Source: Hexactinellida sp. DTS-2022 (lineage: Eukaryota; Porifera; Hexactinellida). From it: a DNA stretch of 64,000 bases. Below the pieces are notes generated by a model, which had not been told where the DNA came from, made no database searches, and worked only from the letters and a program-made list of their open reading frames with translations. Numbering within the stretch: position 1 is the stretch's first letter; every line of letters begins with the position of its first letter. The stretch covers positions 744,001-808,000 of the forward strand of contig JAPNXP010000008.1 in assembly GCA_028753945.1 (NCBI GenBank). The letters run 5' to 3'. Position numbers and translations under genes: made by a program. Of the stretch, positions 43,371 through 53,764 are shown one piece after another.

Positions 43371-43679
43371 GGGTTCTTAACCTTTTTAATGTAATTTCCA
43401 CTTTTGGCCTTTTCACTCTACCCTATTTCCCCCTTCATTTGTATAAGGAAAAAAGTAGCCATGATCAAACAACCTTTTGGATGTCTGCTGGTTACATATT
43501 TAGCAAACCATAGAGCATAACATCAATATGATTGGTGATCAGTACTTTTGAAATGACCTATGTAGATAAAATATATGGTTTATAATATTTTATTTAATTA
43601 AGTTTATTATTATTATTAATTTTGCATAAATTGATTTCCCCCTTATATTCCCGAAATTTCCCCCAGGTTAAGAACTCCG
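43371..43679. mobile_element. hAT MITE (CAGGGGTTCTTAACC termini)
   Basis: CAGGGGTTCTTAACCTTTTT at the left; AGGTTAAGAACTCCG at the right with CCCCC before it. This terminus type is common in animal hAT elements. TSD not clear. 43770-44230 shows no gene. Confidence 0.65.
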
Positions 43680-44235
43680 GACTTTCAGCAGTTTTCGCGC
43701 TACTAAACGCAAATATATCCCAATTTATACGCCTCTAGGCGTATGGCGCGCTCCTGGATAAACCCCTGTGCTACACATGCTGCCGAATCATAAGGATAAA
43801 TAAGAGTCCAGTTTTATAATTTTATTCTAAAATAAACTATGCTTCCTATTGGCATAATTTACATTGTATATGGTGTAATCAGCCATTGCGAGTCCAATGG
43901 AACCAGTTTTGAGAATCTGAGATTTGTGGTTAAGTTTTTAGGCGCCATTTCATGATGACGGTAACAATTTATGGTAAAATGAAAAAATTAAAATATCATA
44001 AATTTAATTTTTCCCTACTTTCTAATAATTTTATAACAGGAATACTAAAATTAGGGATATATTTCACACTTCAAAGTCTACTAAATCACAAAATGGCGAC
44101 ATTCTAAAAGTTCTAAAAAATATAAAGCAACCAACGGTTACCAACCACGTATATTTCATTTGATACTAATGGAAGAGTTATTCTAGTAACGCAAGGTGGA
44201 AACTATTGTCTACAGATATTTAGAATTTATATCTT

Positions 44236-44485
44236 TATGATTTTAAAACTCATTGTTGTTTGTTTGTTGTCCGGATTATATCAAAGTGATGGGGGAATAG
44301 AAACCGCATTATAATTGAAATAGAAACTAACTTACAAACGATTTATGTAAACAAGTATGCTGATTTCGAATTCAAAAATTTTTAAATTTTATATGTAAAT
44401 ATATGTTGTATATTGAAAAACGCGAGACTGCGCAGTAGTTGAATTGTCCGTCGCGAAGCGAACGAAACCGAAAGATCTGTTTATA
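44236..44485 (+). mobile_element. Helitron-like short element, family A copy (short)
   Basis: TTAAAACTCATTGTTGTTTG...GTCCGG start, GTAAACAAGTATGCTGA, and a TCGCGAAGCGA hairpin before GAAAGATCTG. Diverged from the other copies. Confidence 0.5.
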
Positions 44486-44489
44486 GATA

Positions 44490-44775
44490 AGATGCTATTT
44501 CTAAAACTTGGTGGAAAACATCCAAGAATGATGGAAAACGGTGGAAAACTACTTTACTGAACGGTGGAATTTCTGAATTTTCGTCGAAATGACTGAATGG
44601 TGGAAAGTGGTGGAATTTCTAAAAATCGACTGAAAGGTGGAAAATGGTGGAAAACGACTGAATGGTGGAAAACGCTTATAACAAAAAGTGCACATAGCAT
44701 GCTCTGTGTACATTTTTTAATAAGCGTTTTCCATCATTCAGTCGTTTTCCACCATTTTCCACCATTCAGTCCAGT
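44490..44775. repeat. GGTGGAAAA-repeat foldback
   Basis: Tandem (GAATGGTGGAAAA) units on the left return as (TTTTCCACCATTC) on the right. The inner hairpin AAGCGTTTTCCA... / TGGAAAACGCTT flanks a palindromic centre near GTGCACATAGCATGC. Confidence 0.7.
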
Positions 44776-45260
44776 GGCTTAGTGGCGTAGCGATTCGGAT
44801 AAATGACAATATTCCAAAATACGATTCGGACAGATGCCAATATTAATGGGCGTAAACTTCATCAATATACCCATGGTGCTACGACAGTTTGTTCATCCCC
44901 TAGTTATATATTTTTCTGGATAACTATTCATTTTGTGTTTTTGTGTCTTAATTAAAAAATTATTTAGCTGGCTATCTGCTAAATTAAGTTTGTGGGGTTA
45001 ATACGGTTTGAAAATGCCAGGGTGCCAGACACCTTTGGCACCCTGGCATCACAGCCGTCAGGGTGCCAGGCACCCGCCGCACACCCCAAGTTTACGCCCC
45101 TGACAATATTCCAAATTACGATTCGGACAAATGACAATATTCCAAAATACGATTCGGACAAATGACAATATTCCAAAATACGATTCGGACAAATGCCAGT
45201 TAACACATTTCGGACAAATGACAACTAAGAAATTCGGACAAATGCAGCTGCCCCTTTGAG
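44776..45260. repeat. tandem TTCGGACAAATGACAATATTCCAAAATACGA-type array
   Basis: About 31-bp units: two on the left (44800-44850) and at least five at 45107-45243. Between them is a terminus-like GC-rich block with CAGGGTGCCAGACACC and GGCACCCTGGCATC inverted motifs. Minus-strand frames through it are repeat artefacts. 45260-45550 contains GAGACGCT(A/G)xTATA-type repeats and no gene. Confidence 0.6.
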
Positions 45261-45552
45261 ACGCTATAAAAGTAATTTTTGACTTATTATGAGACGTTAC
45301 CATTAGTAAACCATGGTTGTGCTATTAGAAATTATACAGCGATATTTTGAGACGCCTGAGATTTTGAGACACTACTATAAAAGTAATTTTCTACTTAATA
45401 TCACTTTTTATTATGAATTTAAGATTCTTACGATTTTGAGACGATAGTATAGATAAACAATAGACATAGATGTGCTATTTTAGATAGTTTTGAGACGCTG
45501 GTATATATATCACAATTTCTGACTTGATTATCTGTTTTGAACGTCTTTCACT

Positions 45553-46459
45553 ATATCTATCTATATATTAAAAGAGCAATTGTTGTGTGTTTGTCCAGAA
45601 TTAATTGGAAAGACTACGAGTCCCAGAAAGCTGAAAATTTGTATACAGGGGTAATTTTGTACTGCGACAACAATCTATTGGTTTTCTAAGCGAAATACCG
45701 AGATTATGACGCCATAAAGGCACATATTTGGGAATAACTCTTTCAGTTTTTATTCGATTCGCCCACAATTTTAGATGATAACACAACATACAATGAGACA
45801 CAGGTGTTCCGATTTATGGGAATGTGACATCACGTGGGAGCTAATTTGGATTCAGCTCTTACACTTTTGGTTCAATCGACAAATAATTTTGTCACATTAT
45901 AAAACAGAATGTATTGCATGTCTCTGGAAATTTTTATAATTTTCGCATTTAATCTGAGCCAGGCAATAACAAAAATGTAACCTCCAATTACTGCGTCATT
46001 GCGCATATTGAGGTTTGACGATTTAATCTTCACCTACATTATTTCCGAAATTGCATACTTGATTAATCCAGTTTGGCTTCCATCAGTTTATTTCTATTCA
46101 TGATGTATTTAGCCTACGTCTATCACATAAGCATAAATTACATATCAAAAGTAATTCAACTATTTACAAACAATTTACTATGCAGTAAATCATGGTTTAG
46201 TAAATAACATGATTGAATGAATGAATTAATATATTTGACATACTGGGATCCCAAATAGCAGCATACTGAATTGAATACGTGTAATTTACAAGTCACAGGT
46301 TTAACTTATTTAATATGAGTGATATTTGAGGAGAGTAAGGCCGCGAAGCGGCCGTTAATTAATTGTGTTGCGTAGTGTCTAACACGAACGAACAAAAGTC
46401 GCGGAGCTACTTTTGTAAGAGAGTGATCCGTCGCGAAGCGACCGAGGCCGAAGGGCTCG
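45553..46459 (+). mobile_element. Helitron-like short element, family A copy (907 bp)
   Basis: The 5' start TCTATATATTAAAAGAGCAA then TTGTTGTGTGTTTGTCC. The 3' end has hairpins GGCCGCGAAGCGGCC and CGTCGCGAAGCGACC, then GAAGGGCTCGT. Interior differs from other copies. Family B follows without a gap. Confidence 0.58.
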
Positions 46460-46967
46460 TACTATTAAACACAAACCTATGTGTATATACATATTTGTTT
46501 GTATGTTCCGAGTTGATTGAAGAATCTGGACGGTTTCCAAATGTGATTTTTGGCATATAGGGGTAACCTTTGGCACTCGCCAACAAGTTGAGGTTTCCAC
46601 TCAAAATTTCTCCCACCTCGACTAGTTATGACGTCATTGTCACTTTTCGAGAAACCTGAAAATTCACTTAATCGCACATAATTCGCGCCTTTTAAGAGAT
46701 AAAAATCTGAAGATTTAATAGAACATGTACATTAATGATGCGAACACGTTGGCTACACCAGATTGCCAATATGCTTACTCATTATCGCATGATGACGTAT
46801 TCACTAAATTTCACAATATTAAATTCAACTATTTTAGGCCTATTTACGCTTTATAATCAATATTAGGAGTATATAAACCACACATCAACCGCGAACCGGT
46901 TGGTGTGTGGTTGTTTTCTGTCGCGAAGCGACCTAGCAAGCGAAGCGCGCTAGCTTTATATTAAATC
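46460..46967 (+). mobile_element. Helitron-like short element, family B copy
   Basis: Starts ACTATTAAACACAAACCTAT and ends with hairpins CCGCGAACCGG, GTCGCGAAGCGAC and GCAAGCGAAGCGCGC before TAGC. It matches 27775-28040 (5' part) and 24322-24375 (3' end) in reverse. No ORF. Confidence 0.6.
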
Positions 46968-47103
46968 TACAATATTTATCCCTATTTAATTAACTTAGTT
47001 AATGATAATTATAGCAATTTAGCAAGTTTACCAGTTACCCAATTTCCAATGTTGTATATGTGTTTGACTATTTTCCTAATCTACTAATTTCCCCATTTCA
47101 GCA

Positions 47104-47272
47104 TATGCCTGTTATAAGCACATCTTCGGGAACTGCACTTAATGTGCTTATAACTGACATGTTCTTATAACCGAAGTAAATTATACACGGTATATGGCAA
47201 CCGTTTCCCAACATAGTGTGCTTACATCCGATATGTTCTTATAACCGGTGTGATTATATCCAACATCTACTG
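47104..47272. mobile_element. pogo-like MITE (TATAAGCAC family), reverse copy
   Basis: Matches 5537-5710 in reverse complement: GCCTGTTATAAGCACATC...CCAACATCTACTG. 46970-47100 and 47280-47600 show no gene. Confidence 0.72.
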
Positions 47273-47609
47273 TAATACTAACAATTACTGGAACACAACT
47301 TTAATTCAAAACAAAACAACTATTACAAACAAACATAATATATATACTAAATTAATTAAATAAAACACAATAATAATAAAAATTCTCAACAAATACACTA
47401 CTACATTAAAATCCCCAGTACTCCCCCAGTAATCACGATTCATAAGTAATTGTGTGGTAAGGTATTTACACGATGTAATTTGTTGGTTTTAAAATACCAT
47501 CCTAGTTTCCTTGTTCCTTCACTGGCGATAAAGCGAGAGATGATAGAACGAAGCTGTAGGTGGCTTTTTTTACTCCCAGTAATTAATTAATATAGAGATG
47601 CATCGAAAT

Positions 47610-48166
47610 CAGAGGCGGAGCCAGGATTTTTAGGCAGAGGGGTTTCAGGGAGAACCTCTATGAGGATTTTATGCTCACAGGGGGGGGGGCTGATGCCTAG
47701 TGGCGGCGCCAGGGCTCCGCCACTGGGGGGGCACCAGATGGGCAAACCTGAACCCATGGGGGGGCACCAGATGGGCAAACCTGAACCCATGGGGGGGCAC
47801 ACCTTTTTTGGAAAAAAAAAACGCAGGAATTCATAGTTGCCGTCGAGACTCGAGAATCCACATATTTTCCCAGTTCACCTTAGCTGCCCCCACCGTCGGG
47901 TGACCCTGGACGCGAGCACGTTTAGCAGCATGACCACCAGCTTTGGCCATCTCATGTAGACTCATCAATCAGAACACTACAAATGTAATAACACTGTTTG
48001 CATTTACACTTAATATTGATTGGGCATTCATGTTTGAAGACTGTGATTGAATCTTGTTTTTCATGTTCAATATTGTTCATATTTCGCTAAAGATATCTGA
48101 AAAGTGTGCCCCCCCTGGCCCCCCCTGGCGCCGCCACTGCTGATGCCCCCCCTGGCTCCGCCTCTG
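47610..48166. mobile_element. hAT MITE, outer of two, TSD ATCGAAAT/ATTGAAAT
   Basis: CAGAGGCGGAGCCAGG and CCTGGCTCCGCCTCTG are exact inverted ends. 8-bp flanks (47602-47609, 48167-48174) match 7 of 8. It contains a second hAT MITE. Confidence 0.87.
47698..48139. mobile_element. hAT MITE, inner, TSD CTGATGCC
   Basis: TAGTGGCGGCGCCAGGG and CCTGGCGCCGCCACTG are inverted ends with exact TSDs at 47690-47697 and 48140-48147. A 34-bp unit (GGGGGGGCACCAGATGGGCA...) is duplicated at about 47727-47795. Confidence 0.87.
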
Positions 48167-48478
48167 ATTGAAATAGACAATTACCATCTCCTTCGATATG
48201 TTCCGTTTCCCAAGGTTCAAATTGCCTTCCCAACGTTATTATATTGTTGTCCGCAAACTGATTCAAATAATATCCCCAACATATCGCATTTACTACGCGG
48301 CCAATTTTAATCTGTTACATTGATCCTTGGGTCCATCGGTGTATCGTATGGATTAGGAGCGGAACTGCGTCGTGAAATGATTCCCATAGCATTGTGTTTA
48401 GATACTGCATTCCCTAAATATTTATTCGTTTATAATTAAATTAATATAAGAATAATTCTAATCATAGCCTACTCTATA

Positions 48479-48809
48479 CAGTACACCCTCGCTAATCCGA
48501 ACAGAGGTGTTCCGATTCAAAAATCTTCTGTTCCGATTAGTGAATTCGTTCGGATTAGTGAAGTAATGCATTTTCTATGGGCATCTATAAATGAGAATCT
48601 CGATAATCCGAACCAAACTTGTACAAACCTTGTTAATCCGCACTAAACAACTAGTGTATTCCTTAAAAATACTAACCTGAGACTTATCTTTTATACTTCC
48701 ATTTCAATTTACGATTTTTCCAACATTTATTAGAATAATATTTTGGTTTCTCCTGTTCGGATTAGCGAGGGTTCGGATTAGCGGGGTTCGGATTAGCGAG
48801 GGTGTACTG
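48479..48809. mobile_element. pogo-like MITE, intact reference copy of 1753-3485
   Basis: TA-flanked; CAGTACACCCTCGCTAATCC at left; three GGATTAGCG(A)GGGTTC units then GGTGTACTG at right. 48820-49060 holds nothing recognised. Confidence 0.85.
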
Positions 48810-49059
48810 TATAAGGCCTAACAGTAACCTTGAAATTATTGACTAGGGATGCACTAATAGATGGTAATATTTAACCAACCACAATATATTAACCCATATT
48901 TCTATTTATAATGAACCACATTTTTTTGTTACAACTACCCCACTACATAGTAAGTTTAAATTTTTATTGATTATTAGCCTCTCTTTTTATTTATTTTGTC
49001 ATTTTCTTGTCCACTTACTGTTCCTATTCACTTCTAACTAAGAGATTCATTTACAGTAC

Positions 49060-49228
49060 AGGGCCGTAGCCACCAAAATCAAAGTGGTCAGGTTAATTTG
49101 ACCAATCTGACAGAGTGGTTAGTTTAATCTGACCAACCTTACCGAGTTGTAAGGTTAATCTGGCCAACAGGACAGAGTGGTCAGGTTAATCTTACCAACC
49201 TTACCGATTTGTAAGGTTAATTTGGCCA
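49060..49228. repeat. TGGTCAGGTTAAT tandem repeats
   Basis: At least five units of the form (G)TGGTxAGGTTAATxTGACCAAC follow ACAGGGCCGTAGCC, a hAT-type terminus. No right end was found. It abuts the inverted part of the P transposase. Confidence 0.5.
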
Positions 49229-49229
49229 A

Positions 49230-49555
49230 CCTGAAAAAAATCTTTCCCACTATCAAATCTTGTATAATCGATCTGATTTAACCAATTATTGCGTATACTT
49301 TTCAATATATGGACAAAATCAAATGTAAGGAAGAGAAGGTCTATTTTCATCAAATGGGTGGGGTACTCTAGTTTCCAGCTTTCCACTAAGAGAAAACAAT
49401 TTAAACAAGTTTACATTCAATGGGTAGTTATCGGTAGAAATCATTTGGACCTTTAAACCACAATGCTCAATAAAATTTTTGATAAAACATTTCGTTTTCC
49501 AAATTTTGAACATATTGACATTGATAAATGCAGCTACCCCCTCAGTGTCCATTCT
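49230..49555 (-). pseudogene. P-family transposase, middle part, on the opposite strand to the rest
   Basis: The minus-strand frames read FIKNFIEHCGLKVQMISTDN, NLFKLFSLSGKLETRVPH and FVHILKSIRNNWLNQIDY, with a frame change between the last two. The DN...N..LFK.L and FDxVHxLKSIRNNWLNQ blocks are typical of P/THAP9-type transposases. They should lie upstream of the plus-strand part that begins at 49556, so this segment is inverted. Confidence 0.7.
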
Positions 49556-51029
49556 GCTTCCTTTCAAGATGTACGCCTTCTCTACAATTCTGAACGATAC
49601 AGTTTAGCAAAACTAGCCCCTCACTTGACTGTAAAAGCTTGTTTTCCATCTAGTTTAGAAAGGCAAAATGTAAAATTGGTTTTGAAGGTTGTTAGCGAAC
49701 TTACACAATCTGCTCTTGAAATCCAAAATGAAAGTCGTTGTCCGGAGTATCGTAATAATACATCTAGTTTCGTAAGTATCCTTCTTACTCTTTGGAAAAT
49801 ATTCAATATCAATACGCCGTTCAAAGGGACCCGTTTAAATGATAGCCTCTCAAGACCGTTGATCTTAAACGATGAACGATTTTATTTTTGACACGTATAG
49901 TATTTTGGCTAGATGCTTGGCAGGATTTACCTGACAAAACGGGTAAATTGAGTAAGCAAACGTATACTAGTTTTATACACGCCTGTACCAGAGTGGACCA
50001 TGGGTCAACATTTTTGACCCATGACCCATCTGACCCATCCCATTTCTGACCCATGCCCCATTGACCCATTGACCCATGACCCATCGAGTGACCCATTGAC
50101 CCATCACACAATTTTAAATATCTATATACTATACTGTAACATTAACAGAATAATAGAATAACAGTATAAATTTCCTCAACAAACCTACTTGTTGCAATGT
50201 TGAATATGTTTAGTCTTTCAATGCACATAAATGTTATAATAATAATGATGATGATGAGTGATTCGTATTTTAACTGAAGAATACATTGAAATTCCTAATG
50301 GGTCATGGGTCATGGGTCACGGAGCCGTGACCCATGACCCATCTGACCCATCGATTTAGGTGACCCATCTGACCCATGACCCATGACCCATCTGACCCAT
50401 CGATTTAGGTGACCCATCTGACCCATGACCCATGACCCATCGACCCATGGTCCACTCTGGCCTGTACTGCCTTACCACTTATAACTAACCATCTAACTGA
50501 AAATTGTGGCTTTTCTTACGTATTATCATCCTTTTTACAAACTGACCCGTTGGAACACCATTTTGGACTCTACCGTATGATGTCGGGTTCGAATTACCAT
50601 ATTTCTGACCTTCAGATTCTTGAAACCGAGCGTCGTCTTAAACTTTCTAGTATATTAAACATGTTTGCAGATCAACAAGACGCTTTCCAAACGATTCAGA
50701 CATTTGTAAAGTCTTTTTCTACCCCCTCTGATACATCTAGTGATGATGGAATAGCTGTAATGCCTTTTCTTGATGAAATTGGCGATCTATCATCCATTGA
50801 ATGCTCTCAACAAATCCTTCAGTCGTTAGCTTTTATCGCAGGCTATACGGTCCATAAGTTCTTAAAAAGATCTCCGGAATGCCATGTGTGCACTGATACT
50901 TTAACTTATGATAAAGAATTTGTTTTTGATGTTGAATCACATACTGAGTTTAAGCTCTTACAATTAACAGATCGGGGCGGACTTAAGTATCCGTCCGAGC
51001 CTGTTCTTACTTCAGTTATAACTTTATGA
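49556..51029 (+). pseudogene. P-family (THAP9-like) transposase, C-terminal part, split by a MITE
   Basis: SFQDVRLLYNSERYSLAKLA and CFPSSLERQNVKLVLKVVSE run in one frame to a stop at 49890. Then WLDAWQDLPDKTGKLSK continues in the next frame up to the MITE at 49989. After the MITE come LEHHFGLYRMMSGSNYHISD and QILETERRLKLSSIL. FGLYR..SGSN is the P-transposase C-terminal block, followed by AFIAGYTVHKFLKRSPECHVC with a Cys pair. P-family enzymes are cut-and-paste transposases with an RNase H-like core. No N-terminal THAP domain was found. A frameshift and insertion make it inactive. Confidence 0.8.
49989..50459. mobile_element. hAT MITE (GACCCATGACCCAT arrays), TSD GCCTGTAC
   Basis: CAGAGTGGACCATGGGTC and GACCCATGGTCCACTCTG are exact inverted ends. 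Exact TSD at 49981-49988 and 50460-50467. Arrays of TGACCCATC line both sides. It interrupts the P-family transposase. Confidence 0.92.
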
Positions 51030-51096
51030 AAGATAATGATTGCAATAGAAAATAATAATCAGCTGTTGACTTTGCTTGTAGACGGTCCCTCTAGAA

Positions 51097-52028
51097 CAGT
51101 GATTCTCAAACTGGGGTCCGCGGTCTCTTTGGGACAGCGAAGCACTTTTTGTTGGACCGCGAGATGTAGTTAAAACCCAAAAATAATTAGTATACATTTT
51201 AGAATTAGTAATCATTTAATGTGACTAGAAAAAGTTCGTAATATAGTTTACTCTGCCGACTACTATGTAGTGGGCCAGGACTGATTTCATTGCCTTGGTT
51301 AGTTAGTTGTCCACTCCTTGTGGTACAGGGTGTCATATGGTCCCTTGAATTTCGAAATGTCAAGAATAACCTCTAAGAATCACTTTGGTAATGTATTGGA
51401 AATTGGGATAGTGGCATTATATTGTATCAGCATTCCAGAGCTCCGCCCCAAGACCGTCCTGGGGGATTACCTCGCCCCTCAGGACCCCAGCTAGGGTTGC
51501 CATTGTTTCATAAATTCACGACCCTCTTGTAACAAATCCTGCATCCTCCTTGGATTCTTTAAACTAGTTTGTTTTATAAGGTATTACATTCCGTAATAAA
51601 TATACAGTTATGAAAAATTATTCGCAATGCCTGGATATCTAGCACAAATAATACTTTATTAGAATTAATTGCAATGAATTCAGCAAGGATTATAGACCCT
51701 CTAATTCGGATTCAGCCCAAGGGAAGAAAAAATCTAAAATTTTAGCTGTTCTGATATATTGAATATCTAATGGAGCACTATTCCCACAAAACCCTATCTA
51801 CAGTGCCTCCAATTCAAATCCTACATGTCTGCACAGTTATAATTGTAGATTTTGTATGTAACATAGATGTAGCTTTTGCTCTTTTGCTGTTATCCTTTAT
51901 AGTTTTTTCAAAGTATACGAATACTGGATTAGAGATTTTTGTGCAGAAATTCTTGGGGACCGCAAGAAGTTTCTAAATCACATAGGGGGCCAAAACCCCA
52001 TTTTTTTTTTAAAGTTTGAGAACCACTG
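51097..52028. mobile_element. non-autonomous hAT element, TSD CTCTAGAA
   Basis: The ends CAGTGATTCTCAAACTGGGG and AAAGTTTGAGAACCACTG are inverted; exact TSD at 51089-51096 and 52029-52036. No transposase frame. The termini resemble those of the hAT at 60075-63165, so that lineage could have moved it. A degraded AGCTGTxC-type hairpin is at 51735-51860. Confidence 0.88.
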
Positions 52029-52036
52029 CTCTAGAA

Positions 52037-52358
52037 GGTTATTAGTAGAACTCACCTTGATATACATGGAAAATGATGATGATATTGCTATCTGGAAATC
52101 AAATTGTATTAATTGCGATGTGTACAGTTGGAGTATTTTGAGCAAGTTAATCTTTACTGCTGCTAATTGTTTTCTTGCCAATAAAATTAAATTAAAAACT
52201 ACAACTCCTCTGTGCTTCAAATAGGTATCGATAAACTAAATTGAAAAAATTCTCATTAATTATTATTTACCATTACAGAATATTTATTGTTGTTAGCACT
52301 TAATTTCTTTATATTTGTATCTTAGATTTCGCGCTATCAAGTATACATAATTGTCAAG

Positions 52359-52359
<1 letters not shown>
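52037..52359. other. no gene seen
   Basis: Presumed 3' flank of the P-family element; no terminal repeat identified. Confidence 0.35.

Positions 52360-52361
<2 letters not shown>

Positions 52362-52393
<32 letters not shown>
52362..52393. repeat. (GA)n microsatellite
   Basis: Sixteen uninterrupted GA dinucleotides. Confidence 0.95.
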
Positions 52394-52397
<4 letters not shown>

Positions 52398-52659
52398 TAG
52401 GAGAGAGGAGTTCCAAGACATGTTGTGTTTCGTATATGTGTTGTGTATTACAGTAGTTTATATGTTTGTATTTTGTATGTAGGTTTACTTATTATCATTA
52501 AAATATATTAATTCCAAATAAATGTATGGGTTTATTCTTCACAGGATATACTTGGTTGGGAAATATTTGACTTGATATGCACTTAAGTGCTTTTATGTTC
52601 ACTCCCATAAGATTATTCCTAAAGTCCATCTATTACCGCATCCATGGTACATCTACTGT

Positions 52660-52785
52660 CTGAGTAAAGGTTTAATAATAGTTCAGAAGGAAATAGTAAA
52701 ATAGTGAAAATAAGTAATAACTTTCGTCTATTTATAGACTCTTCAGTTTTGTTTAAGGTGTTAAGTTTGAATGGTGTGTGGGTGC
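52660..52785 (-). repeat. PLE 1 terminal repeat, 3' copy
   Basis: Identical by eye to 57369-57494 over 126 bp; contains the ribozyme-like core at 52719-52746. Confidence 0.9.
52719..52746 (-). ncRNA. hammerhead-ribozyme-like core, 3' copy
   Basis: The minus strand reads CTGAAGA, a 14-nt helix GTCTATAAATAGAC, then GAAA. These are the conserved CUGANGA and GAAA boxes around helix II (5-6 bp, small loop). A short helix III (AGT/ACT) can follow. Helix I is weak and the cleavage site is uncertain. Hammerheads in terminal repeats are a known PLE feature. Confidence 0.6.
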
Positions 52786-53190
52786 TTTAATTTAGGTCTG
52801 TTACCAGAGTCGGTTTAGTATTGATTTGGTAGTGTTCTGTGCTGTATTGCCTGCTGTGTAGTGCATACTTTTTCTGTATTAATTCTACACTGCTTGGGTA
52901 ATGCATACTGTATAGTACTAGCTTGCAACTTGTTGCAGATGCTGTAGCTGTACTATGTGCTATGTAGTAGCATTGCAGTTTCTTGCAAATGCTGTAGTTG
53001 ATTTGAATTGAATTGTGTTGTTGTTGCTTTTGCTTTTTAGGTGTTGTGGGTTTTTTGATTTAATTAAGTTGTAGGTGGAATTGGTTTTGTTGGTTGTTTT
53101 AGGTGGAATTGAGTTGGTTGTTTTGTTTTGAATAGAGTTGAGTTGCTGGTGTATGTTTTGGAGTGTAGCATTCGTCCTTGTTGTTGGTTG

Positions 53191-53283
53191 GTGTTTGTAT
53201 AAGTACTATACAGTGTATTGGCAACGCGCCGGTGTTTTGTGCACAAAGCTGTTGCTGGCGCGCCCTTGAGTGGCAGTTGGTTT
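53191..53283 (-). repeat. 93-bp direct repeat in the PLE 1 3' UTR, copy 1
   Basis: One mismatch to 53559-53651. It contains ACGCGCCGG ... TGGCGCGC, able to form a stem, and GTGCAC in the loop. Confidence 0.85.
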
Positions 53284-53558
53284 GTTTGTTTATTTATAGG
53301 AGTGATGCTACACACTTTAGTAGTTGGGAGCTTTGGACCGATACCCCATACTAGTTAATTTAAAAGCTTGGAATTTTACAATTACCAACGAAATTAAACC
53401 AAGCTAGATAGGGTTTTTACCAATGTACCATAGCTACTCGGTTTGGAAGTTTAAGTTTTACTCCAGAACCCGATTTCACACATTAAAAAGCACACGCTTT
53501 TTCCAGCACTGGAGGTTACGATGCAAGTTAATTTGCGAAACACGATTCATGGAGCCGC

Positions 53559-53651
53559 GTGTTTGTATAAGTACCATACAGTGTATTGGCAACGCGCCGG
53601 TGTTTTGTGCACAAAGCTGTTGCTGGCGCGCCCTTGAGTGGCAGTTGGTTT
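53559..53651 (-). repeat. 93-bp direct repeat in the PLE 1 3' UTR, copy 2
   Basis: Partner of 53191-53283, 368 bp away, between the RT stop codon and the terminal repeat. Possibly a duplicated 3' recognition structure for the RT. Confidence 0.85.
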
Positions 53652-53764
53652 TTATTCATCAATAAAATCGCGTTTTCTGCGAGTCTGGTTTTTCGGTCGC
53701 TTGGGTTTGATTTAATGTATGTGAGGCTTGGTTTTATATTCGGTTTGGTGTCAGTTGGTGAATT

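Noticed and set aside
44979-45303. Two overlapping minus-strand 81-codon frames with repeated FVRIVFGI-like units
   Set aside because: Translation of the 31-bp tandem array; no gene.
49989-50459. Satellite or CRISPR-like array of GACCCAT
   Set aside because: It has exact inverted ends and an 8-bp TSD, so it is a MITE.
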